Position numbers and translations under genes: made by a program
From: Pedobacter psychrotolerans
GTDB lineage: Bacteria; Bacteroidota; Bacteroidia; Sphingobacteriales; Sphingobacteriaceae
Length of the DNA: 64,000 bases
Assembly: GCF_004340665.1 (NCBI RefSeq)
Contig: NZ_SLWO01000003.1
Span: 62,001-126,000, forward strand
Direction of reading: 5' to 3'
Part shown: positions 18,255 through 26,438 of the stretch, piece after piece
Layout: each line of letters begins with the position of its first letter
Position numbering within the stretch: position 1 is the first letter of the stretch
Notes under the pieces: generated by a model
Databases searched by the model: none
What the model saw: the letters and a program-made list of their open reading frames with translations, nothing else
Told to the model about the DNA's origin: nothing

Positions 18255-19355
18255 ATGAACGAATTTACGCTGGGCATAGAGGAAGAGTATATGGTAATCG
18301 ATCCCGTTACCAGGGAACTTACCTCGCATGATCAAAAGATTGTAGAAGCTGCACAAAAGATTCATAAAGACCAGGTAAAGGCCGAAATGCATCAGGCTGT
18401 GGTAGAAGTTGGAACCGGAATTTGTAAATCAACTACCGAAGCGAGGAAAGAAATTTCTCAGCTGCGCTATACCGTTTCACAACTGGCCGGAGAACAAGGA
18501 TTACGGATTGGTGCTGCGGGTACGCACCCCTTTTCACACTGGGAAAAGCAATTGATTACCGAACACCCCCGCTACAATGAAATTGTAAATGAATTACAAG
18601 AGGCTGCAAGATCTAACCTGATCTTCGGTCTTCATGTTCATGTTGGTTTTCAATCGCGTGAGCTGGCTATACACATTGCCAATCAGGTTCGGTATTTTTT
18701 GCCACACGTATTTGCATTATCAACCAATTCACCTTTTTGGGAATCAAGAAATACCGGCTATAAATCTTTCAGAACTAAAATTTTCGACAAGTTTCCTAGA
18801 ACAGGCATTCCTGATATTTTTAATAGTATTGAAGATTATGATAGTTATGTAAAGCTGCTAATCAAAACCAATTGCATGGATAATGCTAAGAAAATCTGGT
18901 GGGACATTCGTGTTCACCCATTTTTTGATACGGTAGAATTTCGCATTTGCGATTGTCCGATGCTGATTGACGAGACAATGGCTTTCACCGCACTGTTTCA
19001 GGCACTTTGTGCTAAATTATATAAGCTGCGTTTGCAGAATATGGAATTTATCAGCTATTCCAGAGCACTCATTAATGAAAATAAATGGCGTGCTGCCCGT
19101 TATGGAATTGATGGGAATTTGATTGATTTTGGTAAAGAAATGGAAGTAAATTGCCGTAACCTGATCCTCGAATTATTGGATTTTGTTGATGATGTGGTGG
19201 ATGAATTGGGATGCCGTGATGACATTAATTATGTACACCGAATATTGGAGCATGGCACTGGTGCTGATAGACAATTGGCAGTTTATCAGCAAACTGGTAG
19301 CTTTGAATCGGTAGTGGATTACATTACTACCCAAACACTGATTGGTGCCAAGTAA
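18255..19355 (+). CDS. Carboxylate-amine ligase, GCS2/YbdK family
   Basis: A 366-aa protein of the glutamate-cysteine ligase type 2 family. It opens with the family signature LGIEEEYMVIDP and shows AEMHQAVVEVGTGIC and GLHVHVGF, which hold the metal-binding Glu and His residues. WWDIRVHPFFDTVEFRICD is the conserved region near residue 220. These enzymes join an amino acid to a carboxylate (gamma-glutamyl-cysteine in the classical case), but stand-alone YbdK-like proteins often make other amides. The gene lies between an ATP-grasp and a glutamine-amidotransferase gene, so it is read here as one step of a multi-ligase pathway rather than glutathione synthesis. Confidence 0.85.
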   Translation: MNEFTLGIEEEYMVIDPVTRELTSHDQKIVEAAQKIHKDQVKAEMHQAVVEVGTGICKSTTEARKEISQLRYTVSQLAGEQGLRIGAAGTHPFSHWEKQLITEHPRYNEIVNELQEAARSNLIFGLHVHVGFQSRELAIHIANQVRYFLPHVFALSTNSPFWESRNTGYKSFRTKIFDKFPRTGIPDIFNSIEDYDSYVKLLIKTNCMDNAKKIWWDIRVHPFFDTVEFRICDCPMLIDETMAFTALFQALCAKLYKLRLQNMEFISYSRALINENKWRAARYGIDGNLIDFGKEMEVNCRNLILELLDFVDDVVDELGCRDDINYVHRILEHGTGADRQLAVYQQTGSFESVVDYITTQTLIGAK

Positions 19356-19362
19356 TTTTACG

Positions 19363-20190
19363 ATGAATAAAAAAGATTTTAAGGTCGCCGTTATTGACAT
19401 GAATAACGGCGCTCCTAACCAGGGCATGCGGGGAATTCAGGAAATTCTTGCACGCTACAGAGATGATAATCACATTAACCTTTCTTTTGATCTTTTTGAT
19501 TTAAGGCAAAGGGGAGAAATCCCTGGATTGGATTACGATGCTTACATTTCAAGTGGCGGACCTGGAAGTCCGCTGGAAAGTGAAGGTGAGAAGTGGGAAA
19601 ATGATTTTTATAACCTCCTGGATCAGATTGAAGCTTTTAATACACAAAGTGAAACACAAAAAAAACATGCTTTTCTGATTTGTCATTCCTTTCAACTGGC
19701 TTGCCGAAAATATAAACTGGGTAATGTAACCGAAAGGCGATCGAATGCTTTTGGGATCTTTCCAATCACACTTACTGAAGAAGGCGAGCAGGATGAGATT
19801 TTTAACGGCATCACCAATCCATTTTTCTCTGTTGACAGTAGAGATTGGCAAGTGATAGAACCTGATTTTGATGCCTTTGAAAAAAAAGGTGCAAAGCTTT
19901 TAGCAATAGAGAAAGAGCGCAAGCATATCGATTTAGAACGTTGCATGATGGCTATTCGATTTTCTAATGAAATTATTGGCACACAATTCCATCCTGAGGC
20001 TGATCCGGTTGGAATGAAAATGTACTTACTTCAGGAAGAAAAGAAGAAAGCTATTGTTGATATGCATGGTGAACAAAAGTATTTAGATATGCTGAATAGC
20101 CTAGATGACCCTGCAAGAATTGTTTTGACACAAAGTGTGATTTTACCTAATTTTTTGAATAAAGCAATCGGAAATTTGCAAGAAGCATAA
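19363..20190 (+). CDS. Class I glutamine amidotransferase-like protein
   Basis: A 275-aa protein from ATG 19363, 7 bp after the ligase gene; a TTG/GTG-type upstream start would overlap that gene and is less likely. It shows the class I amidotransferase layout: SSGGPGSP oxyanion strand, a nucleophile region FLICHSFQLACR, and a GTQFHPEAD His-Glu pair. The usual GxCxG elbow is replaced by ICHSF. A C-terminal extension of about 60 residues follows the fold. It may supply ammonia to one of the neighbouring ligases or hydrolyse gamma-glutamyl bonds. Which reaction it performs is inferred only from the cluster. Confidence 0.75.
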   Translation: MNKKDFKVAVIDMNNGAPNQGMRGIQEILARYRDDNHINLSFDLFDLRQRGEIPGLDYDAYISSGGPGSPLESEGEKWENDFYNLLDQIEAFNTQSETQKKHAFLICHSFQLACRKYKLGNVTERRSNAFGIFPITLTEEGEQDEIFNGITNPFFSVDSRDWQVIEPDFDAFEKKGAKLLAIEKERKHIDLERCMMAIRFSNEIIGTQFHPEADPVGMKMYLLQEEKKKAIVDMHGEQKYLDMLNSLDDPARIVLTQSVILPNFLNKAIGNLQEA

Positions 20191-20225
20191 CATCAAAGTC
20201 GGTTGTCAAAAACAAATACTAACAT

Positions 20226-21413
20226 ATGATACCTTCCCAACGCGAAAAATACAATAAGCAGATTAATAATGAAAAATATCGAACATTCATTAAAGACCTG
20301 GAAATTGGTTATCCTAAAATACCTTTTCGCGTGGCGGAAACGCCCGTATTCATTCCTAAAGCTTTAAAAGAAAAACTTGTCGCCGCTGGGGAAGAAATCA
20401 TTAAACTGATCAAACAGCCTAACTTTAAAGACATTACCTCTCCATCAATTCCGCCAGAGTGGAGCGTACCTCATGAAAATGATCATCCTCATTTTCTCAC
20501 TTTTGATTTTGGTATTTGTAAAAGTGAAGCCGACGGATTAACGCCAATGTTGATCGAAATGCAAGGCTTTCCATCGCTTTATGGATTTCAGCACCACATG
20601 GGAAAAACTTTTACAACGCATTTTGAAATTGATTCATCCGTTAACTATTTCCTGAATGGATTTAATGAAGAGAAATACATCCAGTTATTAAAAGAAGTCA
20701 TTATAGGTAAACATCAGCCACATGAGGTAGCACTGATGGATGTCGATGCCCCAAACCAAAAAACAGCAATCGATTTTTTTGTGACACAAAAAATGCTGGG
20801 TATTAAAATACTGGCACTGACAGATATCAAAAAAGTAGGTAAGCAACTCTTCTACGAGGAAAATGGTAAACAGATTCATTTAAAACGAATTTATAATCGG
20901 TTAATCTTTGATGAAGTAGCCAATAATCCGGAAATCTTTAAAACCAGCTTTGATCCCCGCGAGGAATTGGATATAGAATGGGTTACCCATCCAAATTGGT
21001 TTTACAGAATTAGTAAATACACCATGCCTTTTCTAGATAGTGAGTTTGTTCCTGAAACCCGTTTCTTGAATCAAATTGACAGCATTCCAACTGATCTTGA
21101 AAACTACGTACTGAAACCTTTATTTTCTTTTGCGGGTATGGGCGTAATAATAGATGTTACAGAACAAGATATTAACGCCATTGCAGACCCTGAAAACTGG
21201 ATTTTGCAAAAGAAGGTAAACTATGAACCTGCAGTAAAATCACCATCTGGCGGAGTTAAGGCAGAAATCAGAATGATGTATTTATGGCCAGATGATGGTG
21301 AACCACAGCTTTGTATTAGCCTGGCCAGGTTAAGTCGTGGCAAAATGATTGGTGTGAGATACAACGCAGATTTTGATTGGGTTGGTGGTACGATTGGATT
21401 TATGGAAGAATGA
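20226..21413 (+). CDS. Unrecognised ATP-grasp-like protein, last gene of the amidoligase operon
   Basis: A 395-aa cytoplasmic protein. The C-terminal third has ATP-grasp-like features: YVLKPLFSFAGMGVIIDV (Lys plus Gly-rich loop), ENWILQKKV (hinge) and EIRMMYLW (metal-binding strand). The N-terminal part has conserved-looking blocks such as LTFDFGI and PMLIEMQGFPSLYGFQ. I cannot name a family with certainty. Position, 35 bp after the amidotransferase gene, implies a role in the same pathway, probably a second ligase. It is followed by a repeat-rich gap with no terminator of the classical kind. Confidence 0.65.
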   Translation: MIPSQREKYNKQINNEKYRTFIKDLEIGYPKIPFRVAETPVFIPKALKEKLVAAGEEIIKLIKQPNFKDITSPSIPPEWSVPHENDHPHFLTFDFGICKSEADGLTPMLIEMQGFPSLYGFQHHMGKTFTTHFEIDSSVNYFLNGFNEEKYIQLLKEVIIGKHQPHEVALMDVDAPNQKTAIDFFVTQKMLGIKILALTDIKKVGKQLFYEENGKQIHLKRIYNRLIFDEVANNPEIFKTSFDPREELDIEWVTHPNWFYRISKYTMPFLDSEFVPETRFLNQIDSIPTDLENYVLKPLFSFAGMGVIIDVTEQDINAIADPENWILQKKVNYEPAVKSPSGGVKAEIRMMYLWPDDGEPQLCISLARLSRGKMIGVRYNADFDWVGGTIGFMEE

Positions 21414-21429
21414 TTTTTGATTTTATTAA

Positions 21430-21690
21430 CTACAGAGATATAATTCTTCCGTGATTTCTGTGATTCCGTGGCGAAAAATTAATATCAAACATTACGGAAT
21501 GATTACTGATTTTTTAACCACAAAGAAAAGGCGCAGAGCACACAAAGCTGGGTTAAATAGGCTTAAGCTAACAACTTTTACACCTCAGTGTGCTCGGTGT
21601 AACACTCTGTGACCTCGGTGGTAAATTCTATTTCAATTGCATCAAGCTTAACCACGGAGAACACAAAGAATAAGCATAGAGAACACTAAG
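21430..21690. repeat. Degenerate palindromic intergenic repeat cluster
   Basis: Several related segments alternate in orientation: one near 21430-21472 (...CTGTGATTCCGTGGCG), one at 21516-21548 (AACCACAAAGAAAAGGCGCA...), one at 21581-21622 (...CTCTGTGACCTCGGTGGT) and one at 21649-21690 (AACCACGGAGAACACAAAG...). The second and third form a loose inverted pair. The theme ACCAC-AGAG-ACACAAAG recurs. The 413-bp gap 21414-21826 has no gene. Confidence 0.6.
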
Positions 21691-21826
21691 CATGGGTTTT
21701 TACTTTTAACCCGGTGTAAAAACGCTGTTCTCCCTCTGGTAAAATGTTTTCCAGTTAACCCCAGCCCGTTTAATAATTTACATTCACCTGAACACCAAAA
21801 CTAAAAAAGCCTATTATATTTGTGTC

Positions 21827-21985
21827 ATGAATATTCAAACCATTTTAGTCTTTTTCCTTTTTGCGGTAGCATTGGTATATGTTGGCCGTTTGGTTTATAA
21901 ATCGCTTCAGGTTAAGAAAGATGGCTGCGGTGGCAACTGCAAGTGTGGGGTAGATTTTTCAGACATTAAACCTTCAAAAAAGTAA
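21827..21985 (+). CDS. FeoB-associated Cys-rich membrane protein-like
   Basis: A 52-aa protein: one transmembrane helix (about 4-22), a short basic linker, then a Cys-rich motif CGGNCKC (34-40) and a Lys-rich end. Size, topology and motif fit the FeoB_associated family, proposed to help ferrous-iron uptake. No feoA or feoB lies nearby. TATATTTG at 21815-21822 resembles a -7 box just before the ATG, so the message could be nearly leaderless. It lies 10 bp before the Crp-family gene and may be co-transcribed with it. Confidence 0.72.
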   Translation: MNIQTILVFFLFAVALVYVGRLVYKSLQVKKDGCGGNCKCGVDFSDIKPSKK

Positions 21986-21995
21986 TACTTCCTTT

Positions 21996-22583
21996 ATGAT
22001 TGATCAGTTTAAAAACTATCTCAAAGAAAAAATAGCCATAACTGATGAGCAATTTGATAGCATTTCTTCTCCATTAAAAGTAAAGAAATTCGACAAAAGC
22101 CAAATCATTCAATACACAGGAGATAATCTGAAACATGGCTTTTTTGTTTGTAAAGGACTATTGCGAGCTTACTCCATTGACTCAAAAGGCAAAGAACATA
22201 TACTTCAGTTTGCACCAGAAAACTGGTTAATTTCAGACAGGAATAATATGAATAATGAGCCATCAATATTTTTTATTGAGGCGATTGAAGCTTCTGAAGT
22301 AGTGCTCATGCCAAATGACTTTATGGAGCAGGCAGCTATTCAGGTACCATGTTTGCAACCCATGCAAGTTAGATTATTAAACAATTCGATTCGCTTCATG
22401 CAGAAGAGGATTAATATGTTATTAAGTGCAACTGCAGAAGAACGCTATCTAGATTTCATCAAACTTTATCCAAACCTTACACTTCGCGTACCTCAATGGA
22501 TGATTGCGTCATATTTAGGCATTACCCCAGAATCGTTAAGTAGAGTAAGAAAAGAACTTGCCAATAAACACTTCCGACCTTAA
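21996..22583 (+). CDS. Crp/Fnr-family transcriptional regulator
   Basis: A 195-aa protein with an N-terminal cyclic-nucleotide-binding-like beta-roll (about 10-125, including FDKSQIIQYTGDN and GLLRAYSID) and a C-terminal helix-turn-helix (VPQWMIASYLGITPESLSRVRKEL, about 167-190). The Fnr cysteine cluster is absent. The effector pocket is degenerate, as is common in Bacteroidota Crp-like regulators, so the ligand is unknown. The downstream YceI/pirin pair may be targets, which is only a positional inference. Confidence 0.85.
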   Translation: MIDQFKNYLKEKIAITDEQFDSISSPLKVKKFDKSQIIQYTGDNLKHGFFVCKGLLRAYSIDSKGKEHILQFAPENWLISDRNNMNNEPSIFFIEAIEASEVVLMPNDFMEQAAIQVPCLQPMQVRLLNNSIRFMQKRINMLLSATAEERYLDFIKLYPNLTLRVPQWMIASYLGITPESLSRVRKELANKHFRP

Positions 22584-22708
22584 TTAATTTTGAATGAAAG
22601 AATTTTGAATGATGGATGGCCTTTCAATACGTTAACATTCTCTAATTCAATCCTTCAATAATCACCCATTAGTTAACATACATCAATCTCCTCTTTAACC
22701 TTCTTACG

Positions 22709-22716
22709 TATTTTTG
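22709..22716 (+). promoter_or_regulatory. -7 element upstream of the YceI gene
   Basis: TATTTTTG matches TAnnTTTG exactly, 34 bp before the YceI ATG. The -33 position holds only a partial match (CTTTAA). Confidence 0.45.
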
Positions 22717-22750
22717 TGATGTAATATTAAACGCATCAAAACAAAAATAT

Positions 22751-23281
22751 ATGGCTACTACAAAATGGACATTAGATCCAACACATAGCGAACTTCAGTT
22801 CAAAGTAAAACACTTAATGATCACTACCATTACTGGTAACTTAAAATCTTTTACAGCTGAATTGGACGCAGAAGATGATGAATTTGAAAACAGTAAGATC
22901 TCATTTGAAGGCGACATTAATTCTTTAGATACAGGGAATACAGACCGTGATCATCATTTAAAAAGTGCTGATTTTTTTAATGCAGAGCAGTTTTCAACGA
23001 TGGAATTTCAATCTTCATCAGTAAGAAAAGAAGGCAGTGATTATCTTATCAATGGTAATTTAACTATTAAAGGCGAAACCAAGCCAGTACAATTAACTGC
23101 AGAATTTGGTGGCATTGCAACTGATCCATGGGGAAATACTAAAGCTGGTTTTACACTAAGTGGCAAAATTAACCGAACAGATTTTGGCCTCACCTGGAAT
23201 ACAGCCATAGAAGGTGGCGGTGTAATGGTGAGTGAAGAAGTTCGCTTACTAGGTGAACTACAATTCGTTAAACAAGCATAA
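22751..23281 (+). CDS. YceI-family protein
   Basis: A 176-aa protein matching the YceI lipocalin-like fold throughout: W-x-LDPTHSELQFKVKHLMI at the N-terminus, SLDTGNTDRDHHLKSADFF in the middle and KINRTDFGLTWN near the C-terminus. YceI proteins bind isoprenoid or other amphipathic molecules in a barrel. This copy lacks a signal peptide, so it is predicted cytoplasmic. It lies between a Crp-type regulator and a pirin, a pairing seen with redox or quinone stress genes in other bacteria. Confidence 0.9.
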   Translation: MATTKWTLDPTHSELQFKVKHLMITTITGNLKSFTAELDAEDDEFENSKISFEGDINSLDTGNTDRDHHLKSADFFNAEQFSTMEFQSSSVRKEGSDYLINGNLTIKGETKPVQLTAEFGGIATDPWGNTKAGFTLSGKINRTDFGLTWNTAIEGGGVMVSEEVRLLGELQFVKQA

Positions 23282-23292
23282 TACAGCATAGT

Positions 23293-23330
23293 GTTTTGAG
23301 TTTTGGGCATAGAAGCTCTATGCTCAAAAC
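23293..23330 (+). repeat. Imperfect hairpin after the YceI gene
   Basis: Outer arms GTTTTGAG (23293-23300) and CTCAAAAC (23323-23330) and inner arms CATAGA / TCTATG around an AGC loop, with a 7-nt bulge. No T-run follows, so it is not a standard terminator. It could give partial termination or RNA stability between the YceI and pirin genes. Confidence 0.4.
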
Positions 23331-23356
23331 CCCATGCCTCAATAATTGAAAAGGGA

Positions 23357-24226
23357 ATGGAAACAAAACAAATAGCCAGCATCTTAAAAGCACCTGCACC
23401 ACACATGGTTGGAGATGGCTTTAGGGTACACAATTTTTTTCCTGAAGGATATAAAATTAATATGAGTCCCTTCTTTCTGATGGATTATGGTTCAAAAATT
23501 GAATTCTCAGCCCGGAAAAATCCGCGTGGAGTAGGAATTCATCCACATCGTGGTTTTGAAACTGTAACCATAGCCTATCATGGCGCTATTGCACATCATG
23601 ATAGTACGGGAAATAGTGGCGTTATTTATCCTGGTGATGTTCAATGGATGACTGCTGCCCGGGGTATTCTGCATAAGGAATATCATGAAGAGAATTATAG
23701 TCTAATAGGCGGTCCCTTTCAAATGGTTCAGTTGTGGGTTAATTTACCTGCAAAAGATAAAATTGGAAAGCCCGGATATCAGGCGATCAAGCAATCTGAA
23801 ATAGCCATTTTTAACTTACCAGATCATGGAGGTAAAATTGAGGTTATTGCAGGAAATTACAAGGGTATACTTGGAAACGCAAATACCTTTACACCAATTC
23901 ATTTATATAACGCCAGATTAAATAAAGGCGAAAAAGCAAATTTAAGTTTTCCCGCCAATTATAATACTGGCCTCATGGTGATTGAGGGATCAATAGAAAT
24001 AAATGGAAAGGAAGAAGCTCATGCAGATAGTTTTGTACATTTCGAAAATAAGGGAACGGAAATTGAAATCGAAGCCTTAGAAAATAGTGTCATTCTAGTT
24101 TTAAGCGGCGAACCTATTGATGAACCCATCGCACACTACGGCCCCTTTTTAATGAATACAGAAGCTGAAATCCATGAGGCACTATCAGATTACAATCAGG
24201 GAAAATTCGGTTACCTGGAAGAGTAA
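23357..24226 (+). CDS. Pirin-family protein
   Basis: A 289-aa protein from ATG 23357; a TTG 54 bp upstream is in frame but unlikely. It is a bicupin with the pirin metal-site motifs HPHRGFETVTI and, about 45 residues on, the HKEYHEE segment. The PGDVQWMTAARGILHKE block is highly characteristic. The C-terminal cupin (about 175-285) is intact. Pirins bind iron and some act as quercetin 2,3-dioxygenases or redox sensors. The biological substrate here is unknown. A strong terminator follows. Confidence 0.9.
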   Translation: METKQIASILKAPAPHMVGDGFRVHNFFPEGYKINMSPFFLMDYGSKIEFSARKNPRGVGIHPHRGFETVTIAYHGAIAHHDSTGNSGVIYPGDVQWMTAARGILHKEYHEENYSLIGGPFQMVQLWVNLPAKDKIGKPGYQAIKQSEIAIFNLPDHGGKIEVIAGNYKGILGNANTFTPIHLYNARLNKGEKANLSFPANYNTGLMVIEGSIEINGKEEAHADSFVHFENKGTEIEIEALENSVILVLSGEPIDEPIAHYGPFLMNTEAEIHEALSDYNQGKFGYLEE

Positions 24227-24233
24227 TGACTTA

Positions 24234-24266
24234 AAAAGCTGGATAGTCGAAATCCATCCAGCTTTT
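24234..24266. terminator. Bidirectional terminator between pirin and ispF
   Basis: Perfect 11-bp stem AAAAGCTGGAT / ATCCAGCTTTT with an 11-nt loop, between convergent genes. Confidence 0.8.
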
Positions 24267-24291
24267 GAGTAATTTAAATTGTTGGTAAAAA

Positions 24292-24771
24292 TCAGGCCTT
24301 TTCAATTAAGCATACAGCATAAGCCACTACCCCTTCTTCACGCCCAATAAATCCCATTTGCTCATTTGTTGTTGCTTTGATGGAGATTTCTTCAGTTGAA
24401 ATTCCAATGGCATCAGCAATATTTTTCTGCATATCAGGAATGTGAGGATTAATTTTGGGTGCTTCCAAACAGAGCATGGCATCTATATTCCCTACCTGCC
24501 AGCCTTTTTCAGTGAGTAATTTTATGGTTTCTTTTAATAGAATTACACTGCTAATCCCTTTCCATCGGTCGTCTGTATTTTTAAAATGGAAGCCAATATC
24601 ACGGAGATTGGCTGCACCTAAAAGTGCATCACAAATGGCATGTAGTAAAACATCAGCATCTGAATGACCAAAAGCGCCTTTATGGTGTGCTAATGTTACG
24701 CCACCTACTACAAAAGGGTGTTCATCTTTTAACTGATGGACGTCAAAGCCAAAGCCTACTCTTATTTTCAT
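24292..24771 (-). CDS. ispF: 2-C-methyl-D-erythritol 2,4-cyclodiphosphate synthase
   Basis: A 159-aa protein of normal IspF length. Zinc ligands are D10, H12 (FGFDVHQL) and H44 (DVLLHAICD). The substrate loop GHSDAD is at 35-40, and the C-terminal ATTNEQMGFIGREEG is the family signature. It converts CDP-methylerythritol 2-phosphate to the cyclic diphosphate in the MEP isoprenoid pathway, as a cytoplasmic trimer. The other MEP genes are not in this window. It ends toward the pirin gene and lies 56 bp downstream of porV on the same strand. Confidence 0.96.
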   Translation of the reverse strand: MKIRVGFGFDVHQLKDEHPFVVGGVTLAHHKGAFGHSDADVLLHAICDALLGAANLRDIGFHFKNTDDRWKGISSVILLKETIKLLTEKGWQVGNIDAMLCLEAPKINPHIPDMQKNIADAIGISTEEISIKATTNEQMGFIGREEGVVAYAVCLIEKA

Positions 24772-24827
24772 GTATCTTGATTTATGATTTAATTTGAAGA
24801 ATCGATTGTAAAAAGTCGAATCGTAAG

Positions 24828-26012
24828 TTACTTCACGATTTTACGATCGCCAAAGTTAAACAAAAGACTAAACCGTAAAGTATTAGCAAGGGGACTAGTT
24901 TGCGCATTTGCTAATAAATAAGAAAAATCTATATTGAAGACATTGTATTTAAGGCCTAATCCCATTGTAAAATAACGGCTATCGCCTTTCTGTGGGCTTT
25001 GATAATTATAGCCGGCTCGGATAGCAAACTGTTGGTTGTACCAATATTCCATACCTGTAGAAATGCCTACTTCCTTTAATTCTTCGCTAAAGCCACCGGG
25101 TGCATCACTAAATGACCCAAATATTCCTGCGGGAACAGATCTGTTTGGGTCCTTTCCACTTACTATATTATTATTAGCATCGTAAATTGGTTGCGTGGGT
25201 ACCAATAACTTATTAAAATCAAGCGCAAAAGTAAAGGTGCTGTAATCGTCTAACGTAATGGTAGAAGCCCCGCCTAATTTAAAATTTGTTGGCAGAAAAA
25301 AGCTTTGACCATTGTCAGAATAACTCATTTTAGTACCAATATTAGAAATATTAGCTCCTGCTGATAAGATTGTTGGTTTGCCAAACAGGTTACTCGATGT
25401 TTTATATAATCCTGATACATCCACTGCAACAGCATTACCTCCGCGAACCTGACCAGAAGCAAACTGGCCTGATGCCAGATTGGAATATATGTAACGGAGG
25501 GACGTTCCTAATGAAAATTCTTCTCCAAAATTTCTTGCAAATGTAACATCAAAAGCCAGTTCATTTGGGTTAGCTATTCCCAGCTCCTGCTGATTAATAT
25601 CAGTTAGTTGAATTGACCCTAATGAAAAGTACCTTAAAGATGCACCAATAGTATTTCGATCGTCTAATTTGTAAAATCCACTGAGGTAAGCCAGACTAAT
25701 ATCAGGAACCAGGCTTTTCAACCAAGGACTATAAGATACTGCAAATCCATATGGCTTATCAAGAAATGCAAGTTTAGAAGGGTTAATACTTGATGAATTT
25801 ACATCACCAGTTACTGCTACTCCTGCATCACCCATTGCGCCTGCACGGGCATCTGGCGTAATCAATAAGAATGGAACAGCCGTTACAATATTATTAGATT
25901 CACTTCCATTGGTTAATGTATTGCCAACCACAACCTGTGCATTTGTTTTAACAAACACTAAGACCAGTGACAGTGCAGAAAAGGCAAGTTTACAGATGTA
26001 ATTGAAGTTCAT
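24828..26012 (-). CDS. porV: Type IX secretion outer-membrane protein PorV (LptO)
   Basis: A 394-aa protein with a signal peptide (cleavage near TNA-QV) and a FadL-like beta-barrel. Diagnostic blocks are AVPFLLITPDARAGAMGDAG, SSINPSKLAF and the end FSLLFNFGD. PorV ferries type IX cargo proteins from the SprA translocon to the PorU attachment complex. In many Bacteroidota porU sits next to porV and gldJ. Here no porU lies between porV and gldJ, which are divergent across 426 bp. Identification is confident; whether a full type IX system exists must be read from the rest of the genome. Confidence 0.9.
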   Translation of the reverse strand: MNFNYICKLAFSALSLVLVFVKTNAQVVVGNTLTNGSESNNIVTAVPFLLITPDARAGAMGDAGVAVTGDVNSSSINPSKLAFLDKPYGFAVSYSPWLKSLVPDISLAYLSGFYKLDDRNTIGASLRYFSLGSIQLTDINQQELGIANPNELAFDVTFARNFGEEFSLGTSLRYIYSNLASGQFASGQVRGGNAVAVDVSGLYKTSSNLFGKPTILSAGANISNIGTKMSYSDNGQSFFLPTNFKLGGASTITLDDYSTFTFALDFNKLLVPTQPIYDANNNIVSGKDPNRSVPAGIFGSFSDAPGGFSEELKEVGISTGMEYWYNQQFAIRAGYNYQSPQKGDSRYFTMGLGLKYNVFNIDFSYLLANAQTSPLANTLRFSLLFNFGDRKIVK

Positions 26013-26438
26013 CCTTTAAGGGTACGTAATTTTAGATGTTGGCATTTGGTAAAACCTGAGAATACGTTTCTTAACGTAAAACCAAAAACTATATTTTACC
26101 AAATTACGAATTAAGTCATAATTTACTAATTAAACCCACATTTTTTTACAAGCCACTGTGATTATCTTAACTGTGATCTATTACTTGCGTTGAATATCAA
26201 TTGTATTCTTTTAAAGTAGCTATTTAATTTATCAGTAATAATTTCTACTACTATTTTAGTTTCTTGCTTTCTCTGCATCAATTTATATTATAAATCTAAA
26301 GCAATATGAAAACTAACCATCCGTTATGCCTTAAAAATATATCAGTAATTTATATTGTGACTAAATTTATATTTTCATTTAAAATGTTTAATTTTATCTA
26401 TTGAAACTGCTGGTGTTGATACTTTTTTAAAGTAACTT
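26013..26438. other. Divergent intergenic region between porV and gldJ
   Basis: 426 bp, very AT-rich, with no gene. An 11-nt inverted repeat (ATTTGGTAAAA at 26044-26054, TTTTACCAAAT at 26094-26104) lies just upstream of porV and could be an operator. On the plus side TACTTTTT close to the gldJ start is one base from the -7 consensus. Confidence 0.45.
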
